From positions 134,397,926 through 134,461,925 of the forward strand of contig OW121854.1 of the NCBI GenBank assembly GCA_933228895.1: a stretch of DNA of 64,000 nucleotides. Reading direction: 5' to 3'. Made by a program: the position numbers and the translations under genes. Shown here in pieces: positions 11,836-22,448 of the stretch. This DNA is from Platycnemis pennipes (Eukaryota; Arthropoda; Insecta; Odonata; Platycnemididae). The first letter of the stretch is position 1; every line of letters begins with the position of its first letter. The notes beneath the pieces are model-generated. The model saw nothing but the letters and a program-made list of their open reading frames with translations, ran no database searches and was not told the origin of the DNA.

Positions 11836-12510
11836 AATACTTATACAATTATCATAATGGCCTTTAACAAATCTAGCGCATCTCCTTTGCATCTGCTCTT
11901 ATTGTTTTATCATACCTTCCTCGGACGGATCCCATATACTTGTGGCATATTCTAAATGACGCCTGTAAGGTGTAAAATATCTTCTCACTCGTATTCTCAT
12001 CGCATTTGCCTAGAACCCTTTCCACGAATCCTAATCTACGGTTTGCTACACTAGTTATTTCCCTGATGTGTTTCACCCACGACATGTCTTCAGAGATGGT
12101 GACGCCTACGTATTGAATAGATTCTACGTTTGATATTTATTTTCTTTAATGCAATAAATATTCCGGGGAAAGCTATTCTTTTTCCGAAAGTTCATTACGG
12201 CGCATTTCTTAAAACTTAATTATAGCTGCCAACTATCACACCAATCATCGATCGCATCGAAATCCTTAGCTAAAGACTAACTGTCCTCATCATTTCTAAT
12301 TTCCTCATAGGCTACTGCATCATCGGTAAAAAGATGGAGCCTTGGTATTGGTAACTTCCGTATTCAAGTCACTTTCGTAGAGAAGAAATAAAATTGGGCC
12401 TATCACCCTGGGGAGCACCCGATATAATTTTTACTTCGCCTGAGCTGACACCATCTAATACCACCCTTTGAACGCGTTCTTGTAAGAAGCCTACTACCCA
12501 GCTTAATATA
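11836..12510 (-). mobile_element. LINE-D fragment: RT palm to C-terminal region, divergent family
   Basis: On -, the fragment encodes parts of the RT palm (QERVQRVVLDGVSSGEVKI, FLPMMQ from the FADDA box) and the C-terminal SWVKHIREITSVANRRLGF and RVLGKCDENTS. Residues differ from LINE-A and LINE-B at many sites, so it is a further family. It is cut on its 3' side by the LINE-B fragment at 11835 and on its 5' side by a Penelope-like piece. Confidence 0.8.
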
Positions 12511-12514
12511 TTAC

Positions 12515-13153
12515 TGGATGAGTAAAAAACTTTACCACTTTTCCACAATGTCTTACAATGTCCACGATGGCTTACTAAGCCATCATCAGGTGTACACTTA
12601 TAAACTTCCGTGTCAGCAGCGCAATATATAGGAAACGGGAAGGGGATGGGGATAGGGGAAAGCGGTTGGGGGGGGGGGGAGAGGAGGGAATGACTAGATG
12701 GTGAGTAACGGGAGGGGGGGGGGTCAAGGAGAGAATTAACGAAAGGAAGGAATGGGATGAAGCACTCTAAGGAGTTTGTCCTTGGGACTGTATTAGGTAA
12801 GTGGTGGGTTATTTGAAAAAGGAATAGCTAGCAATGGGGAATGGATTCGGAAAAGTTGGTCATTCAACAACAGGTTATTATCTCTATGTATAATTTCCCA
12901 CTGTTCCCATGCGTCCAATCTTGGGCCTTTTTTTTCAATGTGCAGAATTTCCGGATCAAAGAGGCAGTGGTGCGATCTCCAGGAGGTATTTTGGCCAGCA
13001 GGCTCCCTTATTCACACACCTTCGATGCTCTTGAAGTCTGGTTGTAAAATCCCTGCCCGTCTGTCCAACGTAATGTTTATCACAGCTGAGGCACTTGATT
13101 TTGTAGACGCTTGAATGGAATTTTGGGTCAATGCATACTAGACAGAAATTCAT
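12515..13153 (-). mobile_element. Penelope-like element (PLE-1), 3' part with GIY-YIG endonuclease
   Basis: The frame on - at 13153-12956 encodes SSVYKIKCLSCDKHYVGQTG and RLQEHRRCV, the GIY-YIG endonuclease signature of canonical Penelope-like elements (VYKI for GIY, HYVG for YIG, then the conserved R and E). Downstream, antisense DPEILHIEKKGPRLDAWE-like residues follow, with a G-rich 3' UTR and a terminal CTGATGATGGC...GCCATC hairpin at 12562-12592. The RT core is missing. Part of a longer element truncated at about 13153. Confidence 0.82.
12562..12600 (-). ncRNA. Degenerate hammerhead-like motif in PLE-1 pseudo-LTR
   Basis: On -, CTGATGA is followed by a perfect GGCTT-AGT-AAGCC hairpin, as in the hammerhead core and stem II, but the expected GAAA is absent and the sequence passes directly to ATCGTGGAC. 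A four-base loss would explain it. Probably inactive. Confidence 0.4.
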
Positions 13154-13799
13154 TCGGAACTGAAATCACCACTGCGGCGCAGCAACCGCTGACGTCATAA
13201 TCGATATGGCCTATAATTGGGCTTTACTATTTGGGTGTTATGTACGTACCTACCAGCTGGAAAGGGAGTCTTTGGTTAGCTTCTGAGTTTTTAAGGGAAA
13301 CGTACGCTATGGAAAGCAGAAAATATCTTTAATGGAAGAAATAATTGCGTATTTCGGGGGCAGTGCAAACCAGCGAAGCATTGTGGAGGGGGAATGAGTG
13401 CTAAGTGCTGGATCAGTAGCGATCGTCGGCATTCGCCATGGAAGTGAGCCCGAAGCGTCGGAGTTAAACATTTTGGGAGTGGTATTGCAGACAAGTGGGC
13501 TAAGTAAAGAGTCACTCCAGGTAAATGGTGTGCTGAGAGCGGCATTGGAGAAGGTAGGAATTATGAAACTCGATTGTGCTTGCAAAGCTGGCCAGTCGGG
13601 TAAATATAAGTACGTAGTTGCCGTGCTTTCGTACTTAAATAGGTAGGTTTTCTGGATTTAATAGTTAATGAAGGTTACATAAATTATTCAAATGTATATG
13701 CAAATAGATTATCGACTGGACATAAAAAATCTCTTGTAAATATGACAATGTTTACGAAAATTTGGTAGGGCGACTTTTACTGCACTACTTGATGTACGT
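13154..13799. other. No recognised gene
   Basis: Overlapping open frames at 13307-13646 lie on both strands. The + frame at 13398-13646 is slightly more protein-like but has no recognisable motif. I do not call a gene. Confidence 0.4.
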
Positions 13800-14520
13800 C
13801 TCCATCTACATAATACCCTGCAAGTCTCTATTAAGGTGTGTGGCAGGGGGAGAATTCTCACCAAACATGCACTACATATCATGCAAAAAAAACTATTTTT
13901 AATTATATACTGTTCTAAATTTCACTATTTAAAAAATGATAAAAATAGCAATGCAAAAACATTCTGTTAGTCGGGTTAGCTTCAAGTCCTTCTAACAACA
14001 TGCAACCACCTATGTTTTACACTGATTCACTCATATTGGACATATCTACCTTTTTTCATGTCCCTGACTCTACGAAGAAAAAAGGATATTTTGGATCTGT
14101 CAGTTCGGCAATCAATTTCTCTAATTTTGTGCTTATGTCCAGTCTACCATAGTAAGTTGGGGTTCGCAAAATGTTATTAGCATCATTACTGAAAATATGG
14201 TCTTGGAATTTGTTTAAGAGATTAAGTATAAATTTCAACCTGCAATCTGACAGTGATTCCCAATTTTATATATTTAATAGTTTGGTTACGCAAATGAGGT
14301 TATCGTACCGTCCCTTTATAAATCATGGCAAACTTCGCTGCATACGATCAAGTTCGTTATTCAGACCGATTTCGTAGGGATCCCATACACTGGCAGCATA
14401 TTCAAAATGAGGTCTGATTTCTCGTACATGATCGTCACATTAACGAAGTACTCTTTTGACGAATCCCAATCTACGTTTCGCTTGACCCATTATTTCACGT
14501 ATGTTTCTACGTATTATGCT
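13800..14520 (-). mobile_element. LINE-A 3' fragment
   Basis: Tail CATCTACATAATACCCTGC at the left, hairpin variant, then antisense ORF2 C-terminal region (YYGRLDISTK, RRSARFV-like, YEIGLNNELD, VRPHFEYAASVWDPYE) up to the KHIREI motif near 14500. Several stops and shifts. It is 5'-truncated at about 14520. Confidence 0.85.
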
Positions 14521-15504
14521 TATTGTGCTGCTAAAATTAATTTGAATCTTGTATGTTTGTTTTCTTCTCTGCTGTAATACGAAGTTCATGTTTAGCTATT
14601 ACTTTTCCAGCAAATACTTGGCCATCGGAGGACATCGATATGCATGACGTGGAGGACTTACCGAATGCTCTTTGGTAGATGCTTTTAAAAAGCTTGATAC
14701 TGACACAGCTAAAAGATTATCTATGCATTGATTGCTAGTATTGTTCTACAACAATTACGCATCTCATCATTATTATTATTATTAATTCTTTGACTTGATG
14801 ATAATTTTTAAGTGTAGCCCTGATTTTAGTTCATGCCTGCCTCGGGGAACTTAACAGATTTGAAATGAGTGAAGGTTCTATCATGTATTTTAGAAAGGGC
14901 TAGGAGGATTTTTATATGATCAGGGAACAGTAGTACGGATCATGGAATGATCTCTGGTGATTCATGGGGAAATGATTTCAGTTATACTATTGGACCATGT
15001 CAGATGAAGTTTTGCCAGTATATTGCACATAAAGGCAGACTTTGATTGTTACCGGAATTGGTACTTGAATACCTTCTGAATAGTTGTTGGTACTTGAATA
15101 GCTTGTGCGAAATAAATGCAATTACTGTTCTGCTGACAGTATGTTAATATACATTTATAACAATATTTATGGGATCTGTGGCAAGATTGCCTTAAGACGC
15201 AGTTACTTCTAGCATTGTGTTAATGTAAAATTCTTTTGCTTTACAGTTGGTGCAGCGCCGATCCGACGGAGTAGGTGGAGCAGCAATTCTGGGTTCATTT
15301 CAAATAACATTGTATTCCTTAGCACTTAACCTTTTCACATGATCAGTTGTTTTGTTCAATAAACTGCATGGCTATGATAGTAACCTAAATTCATTGCCAC
15401 TTCTGTACCCAGTATTTCACTTTTCCTTTTTTATAATTACATTTATTACCTTACATTGCAAAAAATTGTAATTCCTGCGTTGGGTTGTCTACTTCTCTTT
15501 GCTC
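14521..15504. other. No recognised gene
   Basis: AT-rich. A short ATT trinucleotide run lies at 14769-14783. I see nothing else. Confidence 0.45.
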
Positions 15505-16040
15505 AATGGGGGCGTTTAATCGGAACCGAAATCGCAATTTTGTACACGAAATCGTTAGATGGAAACGAAAAAAGAAATTTAGTGAAAAAATTAATCTTCC
15601 AACCCCAACCATTCACTCATAAATCATAAATTAAAATAAGCAAAAGGTGACGCCCACCGAAAAAGCTGCTGTGATAACATTGACGTCATTTTCCTCCCGT
15701 CCTTGACTGCTTTTATGGGAACGGAAGGGAGTGGAGGAGGGTTCTCGTAAGGTCTGATCGCACAGATGCTGTCGTAACTCCTCCGATTGGCAGAGTCAGC
15801 CTTGTCCCTCCCTTTGCGATAAGGCGAAGTAGCTTCGCGGGCTCAGTTGTGATTGGACGAAGTTGATATACGTCAGAGGTTGCACCACACCCACTTCTCC
15901 GAAAGGGTTAAAAACATCAGTTTTTCACCGCGTATAAGTCGAAAAATAATTGACGGATCAAAAAACGGAAAAATACGGGTATTTTTATTTTACAAACTCT
16001 ACCATATTCAGCAATAAAAAATATGGTAAACGACCCCATT
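15505..16040. mobile_element. MITE, copy 1 (AATGGGG...CCCCATT ends)
   Basis: About 0.53 kb with matching ends: AATGGGGGCGTTTAATCGG on the left and GGTAAACGACCCCATT on the right, an inverted pair of about 14 bp. The interior matches the copy at 23541-24057 along its length, including a GATTGGACGAAGT segment and the AAAAACGGAAAAAT stretch near the right end. No coding potential, so non-autonomous. The superfamily is unassigned because the target duplication cannot be told from the symmetric AAT/ATT ends. Confidence 0.8.
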
Positions 16041-17139
16041 TCATCATTCCTTGTCAACAGAGTTTGGTTTCATTCATTCAGGGGAATACTAATGACCGGT
16101 ATATATCTGCTGTGTAATCAGTTAAGTTTTGCTTAACCTAAGAATCACTTTACGTAGATGAATTATCTCCCATGACTGTGTTGTTTTTTAAGCTTTCACC
16201 TCCCCTACCAGTTAATAACAGGGATCTCCAGAAATAACGAAGTGACACAAATGGTACAGTTATTATCAACAATAAAAAGAAACCTAATATTTGACAACAA
16301 TTCTTAGTTAAATATCTTGTACCTGAACGGCAGACGTATGGTTGAAATGACTGAGAAAATGACCAATTTAATAAGCAAATTAGATGCCTTGATAGGTGCT
16401 GAAACTTGGATGAAACCTCAGCAATAGAGTTTTGTGGATAATGCTAGCTACAGCTAGTAACCGTATCCCAGCAATAGCTCAATGATAAATATGTGCCTAG
16501 ATAGTAGAATACTTCCCATGAAGGAAAAGATAGCTAAAAAGACTGTTGTAATAAAATGAGTGGTGACAGCAAATACCTACCTTTCCATTAGTAGAAGCAA
16601 CAATACTACACCTTTTTCCATGTTGCCCATTTTTAATAAAATATAGGAAAAAGTAGTGAGGTCTAGAACATTACAATGTATGAAAAGAAATAATTATGTT
16701 GATTCTGTTCATTTAAAAGGAGCACGTAATTTAAGTAAGTCATGGAATACCTGGAAACAGATGTTTATGAATTACTTGTAGGCAGCTGGTTTGAGTGATA
16801 AAATGGTATCTGAAAAAGAATTGCTTGTGTGTCTAGATAAAGTCAAGCTTTATGTTTATTTTTGGAGATACAATTTGCTACAGTTCTAGGTTTGCAAGAT
16901 ACAAAAGACCATGGTATGAAAAAACAGGAATATTTTTAGACAACATAAAGTCTTCATGATAGTACGGTCCTTAGATATCATAGTATGGACCATAAAATAG
17001 TTTAATATATGCATTCATTCATATGCTTAACTTATTTAATGGAAGAATGGGAATATGGTTTCTAGTAATTCTAGGAACATATCTAGCAGTACTTTATAAT
17101 AAACACTTTTTGGAGTACATTTGTCGCTAATAAATTTAG
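16041..17139. other. No recognised gene
   Basis: AT-rich sequence. The words GCTACAGTTC and AAATGTACTCC do not form an identifiable repeat. Possibly eroded transposon sequence around 16340-17000 (several near-ORF stretches on + interrupted by stops), but I cannot name a family. Confidence 0.4.
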
Positions 17140-17203
17140 GTGATCTTCACCCCCTGCCACACACTCTCGCGGTGGCTTGCAGGGTATCGTGTAGATGTAG
17201 ATA
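17140..17203 (+). repeat. LINE-B 3'-tail piece on +
   Basis: GTGATCTTCACCCCCTGCC, the hairpin and GTATCGTGTAGATGTAGAT, without any upstream ORF2. Confidence 0.8.
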
Positions 17204-17330
17204 AAGCTAGAATGTGTTTCCATTGGTCGGTGTCCTTACTATGTGCTGTAAAGAATGTGACGTAGAGGTGTTCAAAGGTGATTTGCAGAATTCCTTATCC
17301 TTGCATCCTGTTCTAAAACTACACGTATTC
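17204..17330 (-). mobile_element. LINE-B endonuclease fragment, inverted relative to the adjoining tail
   Basis: Matches the antisense EN segment of the 5808-10190 copy around 8188-8313 (AAGTCTAGAATG at one end, ACACGTATTC at the other). It lies directly against a LINE tail in the opposite orientation. The same breakpoint recurs at 28537. Confidence 0.75.
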
Positions 17331-18250
17331 ATCTACATGTACATAATACCCTGAAAACCACCATAAAAGTGTGTAGCGGGGGGTGAACTCTCACCAAACA
17401 TGCACTACATTTCATGCGTTAAAAAGTATTAATACCAGTATACCTACTAGTCAGAACTACACTATTAAAAAAGTAATAGCAAAGCAAACATTTAATAACA
17501 TGTTTGTTGGGTTAGCTACAGAAACTCATACCAATTATGCCTCCTATGCAATTCATTGCTACTTTCGTATTGGATATATTTACCGTCATTCAGATCCCTA
17601 ATGGTCATCATCTGTTACTACGATTCGTTTGACGCAGCCCTCCACTCCATTCTTCTATCGGCCAACCTCTTCTTATTGACGTAGCTCCTCCTCTCTTTTA
17701 CACCCTTCACAACTTGCTCCATACACCTCATACGAGGCCTATCCCTAATTGTACGAGGAAAAAGGACACTTTGAATCTGTCAGTTCGGCACTTAATTTCT
17801 CTAAGTTTGTAATTATGGTCCTGTCTATCATAGTAATTTGAGATTCGCAAAATATTTTAAAGTCATCACTCAAAAATTATATCTTGGAATGTATAGAAGA
17901 GATTGAGTGTAAATTTCAACCTGCGATCTGACAATGATTCCCATTTTAATTCATTTAAAAACTTGGTTACTCTAATATAATTACCGTATCGTCCCTTTAA
18001 AATCTTGCCGATCTTCGCTGCACACTTTCACATTCATCATTTTGACCAATTTCGTAGGGATCCCATACACTGGCAGCATATTCCAAATGAGGCCTAACAA
18101 TGGAAACGTAGCTGATTTCTCGCACATGATCGTCACATTTACCCAATACTCTCTTGCTGACACCCAGTCTACGACTACCTTGACCCCATTTTTTCACGTA
18201 TGTGTTTACACCAGGAAAGAACAAGTGCCAGTCCTATTCCGTGATATTTA
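17331..18250 (-). mobile_element. LINE-A 3' fragment with a nested insertion
   Basis: Tail TGTACATAATACCCTG at the left, 3' UTR, then the antisense ORF2 C-terminus (IVRPHLEYAASVWDPYE, SVQRRSARF, RRLGVSKRVLGKCDDHVRE), 5'-truncated near 18250 in the LGI region. It is interrupted at 17603-17740 by an RTE-type LINE tail. Confidence 0.85.
17603..17740 (-). mobile_element. RTE-type LINE 3' end inserted in LINE-A, 9-bp target duplication
   Basis: Contains, on -, the AxxRxEWRAASNxS ending typical of a widespread arthropod LINE (antisense GTTTGACGCAGCCCTCCACT) and an ATG/ATC-rich tail. The host LINE word ATCCCTAAT occurs exactly at 17594-17602 and again at 17741-17749, a clean target-site duplication. 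The same 3' end recurs at 58530-58815 (+) and 59840-60119 (-). Confidence 0.8.
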
Positions 18251-18289
18251 AATGAATTCCACGTTTGATAATTTATTATTATTTTAAGA

Positions 18290-18403
18290 AAGTCAACACA
18301 TTGAAATCGTAAGATTTTCGAGTGGAAAATAATTGCCAACTGGGAGTTGCGAACCCGAGACTCTATAATGGCAAACCCAACGCACTAAGCACTACGCCAC
18401 GTG
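18290..18403 (-). mobile_element. tRNA-derived SINE head
   Basis: On -, an A-box-like GTGGCGTAGTGC (18400-18389) and a B-box-like GGGTTCGCAACTCC (18356-18343) are spaced as in a tRNA. There is no cloverleaf that I would call a functional tRNA, so a SINE is more likely. Confidence 0.65.
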
Positions 18404-18657
18404 ATACATGAAATGTGTGTTCAACCCCAAGGTTGGTCTTTGAGTCCTTACTACGCCATTGGCGTCACACATTCAGCGTAGTGGGGGCAGTTCCTTTTCA
18501 TGGGCCACCTGCGATTTCCCACGCTGTTCGGACACAATGGATTTTTTCGCGAGGATTTCCTTTGGTTGACCTGTCCAGATTGTTCTTGCCAGGGTTTTGA
18601 ACCGGGGACCTTCCGGTCAGTAACTCAGCGCCCTACCCACTAGGCCACCACGACCCC
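18404..18657 (-). mobile_element. tRNA-derived SINE
   Basis: On -, GGGGTCGTGGTGGCCTAGTG (A box) starts at 18657 and GGTTCAAAACC (B box) lies at 18603-18593, followed by ~180 bp of unrelated body toward 18410. The tRNA-like half ends close to the next SINE's A box, so the two units sit almost head to tail. Confidence 0.72.
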
Positions 18658-18681
18658 ATAGTCTACATGTATATATATTTT

Positions 18682-18935
18682 AGTCTACGTAATACCCTAC
18701 GCGCCTACCTCACGAGGGTGTGTGGCAGGGAGGAAGATCACCGAACATGCACTACTGACATGCAATTAGGATATTAAATGGAGACATGCTAGATAATACT
18801 GCCACATGCAGCTAGATGGTTATTATCTACTTAGTAAGGAATGGATTATTGGTTGCTAATACATTCATCATGCAATACAGACTAACAATAATTCACCTAC
18901 CTATCCCTTCGCTTCGCAGCCTATTGTACTCTCTT
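18682..18935 (-). mobile_element. LINE-C 3' fragment
   Basis: Degenerate tail and hairpin (GTAATACCCTACGCGCC, GTGTGTGGCAGGG) and a 3' UTR that matches the fragment at 10452-10934 (GACATGCAATTAGGATATT, GGAGACATGCTAGATAATA). Confidence 0.75.
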
Positions 18936-18997
18936 GTGCAGTTGCTCTGCTCTCCTAGCGACACTTGATTCATTCGCGTCGCTCGGGAGCGAAGACC

Positions 18998-19577
18998 CCA
19001 TCTACATCTACACGATACCCTGTAAGCCACCGCGGGGGTGTCTGGCGTGGGGTGAAGATTACTAAGCATGCACTACCGACATGAAAACAACCAACTATAG
19101 GGTCTCACGCAACTACATTCTTAGTATCTATTGTATCTAAGGGATCATGCACTACAGACTACTCTAAAATATTTCCCCTACCTTTGCTATGCTGCCTATT
19201 CTGTTCTCTTATAGTGAGGGGGAAAATGCCATTTTCAATCTATCAGTACGACAATCTATCTCTCTAATCTTATTTACCTGGTCGAGTCTATCATAATACG
19301 CTTGTGATTTTAATGTGATGTGCCTAACATCTTCAGTAAAGCTATCTTTTTGAGATTTCTCTAATGGATTTAATCTGTGCTTCAACCTACGCAATGAATC
19401 CCACCGTAATCCTTGTATTAATTTTAAAACGGTACCAACCTATTGTAGCACCTATTCACGAGCCTAGCTGCTCTAAGCTGCACACTGACTATTTCATATA
19501 TATGAAATTTAATTCATTCGGATCCCATACACTGGCTGCATACTCAATGTGGGGCCTAACTAGTGAGAAGTAACATC
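18998..19577 (-). mobile_element. LINE-B 3' fragment, diverged
   Basis: Tail CATCTACATCTACACGATA, hairpin, then antisense ORF2 C-terminus (YYDRLDQVNKIREIDCRTD, VRPHIEYAASVWDPNE). An 18-bp region near 19496 (TATATATGAAATTT) replaces part of the VQRRAAR segment. It is 5'-truncated at about 19577. Confidence 0.82.
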
Positions 19578-22400
19578 TTCGGGTCTTAAGTAACTTAAAA
19601 ACTAACTTCGGTACTTCTCCGATTTCATACCGTTTGTCATGTACTATCATGAAAGTATTACGGGCTTCAACACACGAATTTCAATAATCGATTTAGGGAA
19701 TAAAAAATTATTCCCTGTTAAACGTGTAAGTACGAACGTTTAATCGGCGACTTCTTTGAATGCCATCATTTTAATGTCGTAAACAACTTAACTTTGCAAG
19801 ATGAAGGATTTCAAGGTATCATTGTCTATACATGACATTATCATCATATCACAGTTATTAGAGAGAAACCTTAGGGATCATTGTTGATGATTCAAATGTT
19901 AAGAGAATAGAGATAATCCTTTCGGACGCAATTGATTAATAAACAGCAAGACTAATGCGGCTTTGGTGGAGAATAATAAAGCATTTTGAATTCGAAAGAT
20001 AGGGAGGTCAGGGCGGGCCGAAGGTCTTTGTCTCGGACAATTGAAATCTGATTGCGAGGAAAGGCGCGACTTACTTCCTTCCGAAAGAGAGGCGGGGGGG
20101 TTGGGGAGGGGGGGAAAGGGGTATCGGATTTCGAGGTGTAGTGGCATATACACTGAGGAAGGAGGGAGGGGGCGTGTCTGTTTCATGGGGAGATAATGTT
20201 TTAATTGGGATTGTCGGGGGGGGCGGGGGGATAGATGGGGGGAGGGGGATAGGGGTCGGTTTCGAATGTTCTGAGGAGGGAAAGAGAATCGTGGAGAAGG
20301 CAACTCGAATGTCCGAAAAACAAAGGAAGGGAATCATTTGGTGACGACACAGCAGTGCGGCGGGGAGAGGGGAAGGGAGGAGGGATCGGTGGGACGCACA
20401 ATTAATGTTCCACACAATCCCCTCTCGCCATGGCCGCGACAGACGGGCTACTCGCACCCTATTCTCAGGATATGCATTTCCTGCGCCAGGTCTTAAGATT
20501 TAGGTGCGTTCCTAATTTCACCCCTCTGCTCGACCGAGCATCAGCCATTGTTTCTGCTCGACCATAACTTCAGATACGTGACTCTTTCGGAACGCTCACG
20601 AAATGGAATCCAATTCCTTCAAGTCCTTACACCAACATGCAACTACCTATGCTATGGATTCAATCAATCGTATGGGCTCGTGAATTGCTCATATTTTTCC
20701 ATTTTCCTCGAACAAATACCTCGAAAATGACAACTAATGTGTAATAAAGGTTTGTGATATTGATTTAATGTAGGAAAAATGGTAGGAAGGGGATTTGTAG
20801 GGATTTAGCATGAAAAACTGTAAAATTTGTTTCGGTGTCGTACGAATTCATGCTCGGCGTGACGACAGGTGTATCTCTGATATGAATGAGCAGCTGATGC
20901 AGCCAAAGTTACAAAGATAGTGTGATAAGTCGTCATAAGTGAAAAGCATAAACCGTGGTGTTTTCCGCGAGATAAATACTGTTGGAAAAACATTTACCAT
21001 GTCAATCAAATTCTCATTGTTGTTATGATGTAAATGTTTTGGTGATTTTACGGTATTGCATTTATTTTTCGAAATAAAATTATAGTCAGTGTTATAAGTA
21101 AATTTTTAAGCCGTATGGTAAGAAATGAGTAGTTCCTATGTGATTGATGCCCATGACGAATAGAATGCCTTGAGTGTGAACGTGATTTTCTGAGGAATAA
21201 TTAAGTTAATATAAATTAGAAGCCTTGACTTTAGCCCAGCGTAGAATTTCTGAGAAAATTAATTTAAAATGTACAATCAGCGTCGTGAGTGAGGGAATCA
21301 TTACAAGATGCATAGACTAAGGCAAACCGTAGAGAAGAATGTATGTGCACCAAGATTTATCGTTATGGTTTAACACATTTATTTCATTACGCTTGGCGAT
21401 TTTTATGTCCTGGATAAGTTATCGTATTCATAGGGATCAATGTGTGTTTTTCAGTGTTAACTTCCAAAAGCCAGTTTTTCATTCCAGTACACTTGTCATG
21501 TGGAGTCTCGTGGGACAATAGCTTTGAACTGCTTGCTTTCCTCAGTAAGCTTTCTGTCGCCTTTGGACGTGCATAACCATTTGTAAGGAGAGGTAGTGAC
21601 TGTATTCATATAGCAAGAGGCAATAGTCAGGGACAGGGTTGAGGTTGTTGTAATAAGAGTACGTAGTTGAGTATTTGGTAATAATTCCTTCAAGACGAGG
21701 GACAATTACATTTATGTCTACCGTTGCCGTGAATATCTTGTGCTGTAAACCATGAATAATGTAATACAGTGTTATGGAAAATAATTCCCTCACAAACGAC
21801 TTGAAGTTCTCACAGGGTAATTCGCTGTAGCGACAGTAAATTGTTCTGTTCCTCGTATGTTGGCAAAAAAAAACTTGGCAACGTGCGTGATTTTTAGCTT
21901 CTCTCATTGGGGGAAAATCTATGTGTCGTCATCAATTCCGATGGCGTCCCTGCCATCTAAGGCCGCACAAACTATAAGTGAGGTATTTTGTTGAAATTTA
22001 TTGTAGCGACTAATGTTTGGTTTTTGAAATGCCACGTTCAAAATTCCAAGGTATAAATCCAAGTAATATATTATGAAATAACTTTTAATATGCATTGTTT
22101 TAGCATCGAAAATGTCTAGGTCTTAATGCACAACCATTGGTTCTCCGTAGTATGAGTTCATCACCCATATTAGCAGTAGGGAAATAGCCTAGCTTGCCAT
22201 TGAGGGCGAAAATATTCTTAGCCTTTTTGAAGTTTTTTCGTTATTTGACATAAAATTGAGTTTTTGTTCTGGAAGTTGGATTCGCAGTCGCAAGTTCCAA
22301 CATTCTTCCGGTCGTGGACGCGATAATGAATGGACACTTTCTGTGCAAATACGCAGACTATGGTCGTAGTCCAGTACACGCTCCAGCTCCAGAAGCTACA
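19578..22400. other. No recognised gene; G-rich tract at 20090-20270
   Basis: Runs of five or more G on + (20095-20120, 20217-20250) could form quadruplexes and create proline-rich open frames on -, at 19899-20457, that I treat as artefacts of base composition. I recognise no element in the remainder. Confidence 0.45.
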
Positions 22401-22403
22401 AAT

Positions 22404-22448
22404 CCGTGGTCCACTTTCGCTCCCAGCGCTCCACCCACTGGACCACGG
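22404..22448. repeat. Perfect 10-bp inverted repeat
   Basis: CCGTGGTCCA at 22404-22413 and TGGACCACGG at 22439-22448, with a 25-bp spacer containing GCTCCCAGCGCTCC. It sits in a GC-rich patch; the function is unknown. Confidence 0.7.

Noticed and set aside
18593..18657. tRNA gene
   Set aside because: A and B boxes are present, but no clean cloverleaf, and the match continues into a SINE body.
19899..20457. Overlapping 128-134 codon proline-rich frames on -
   Set aside because: They are the complement of G-rich tracts, lack a domain and overlap in two frames.
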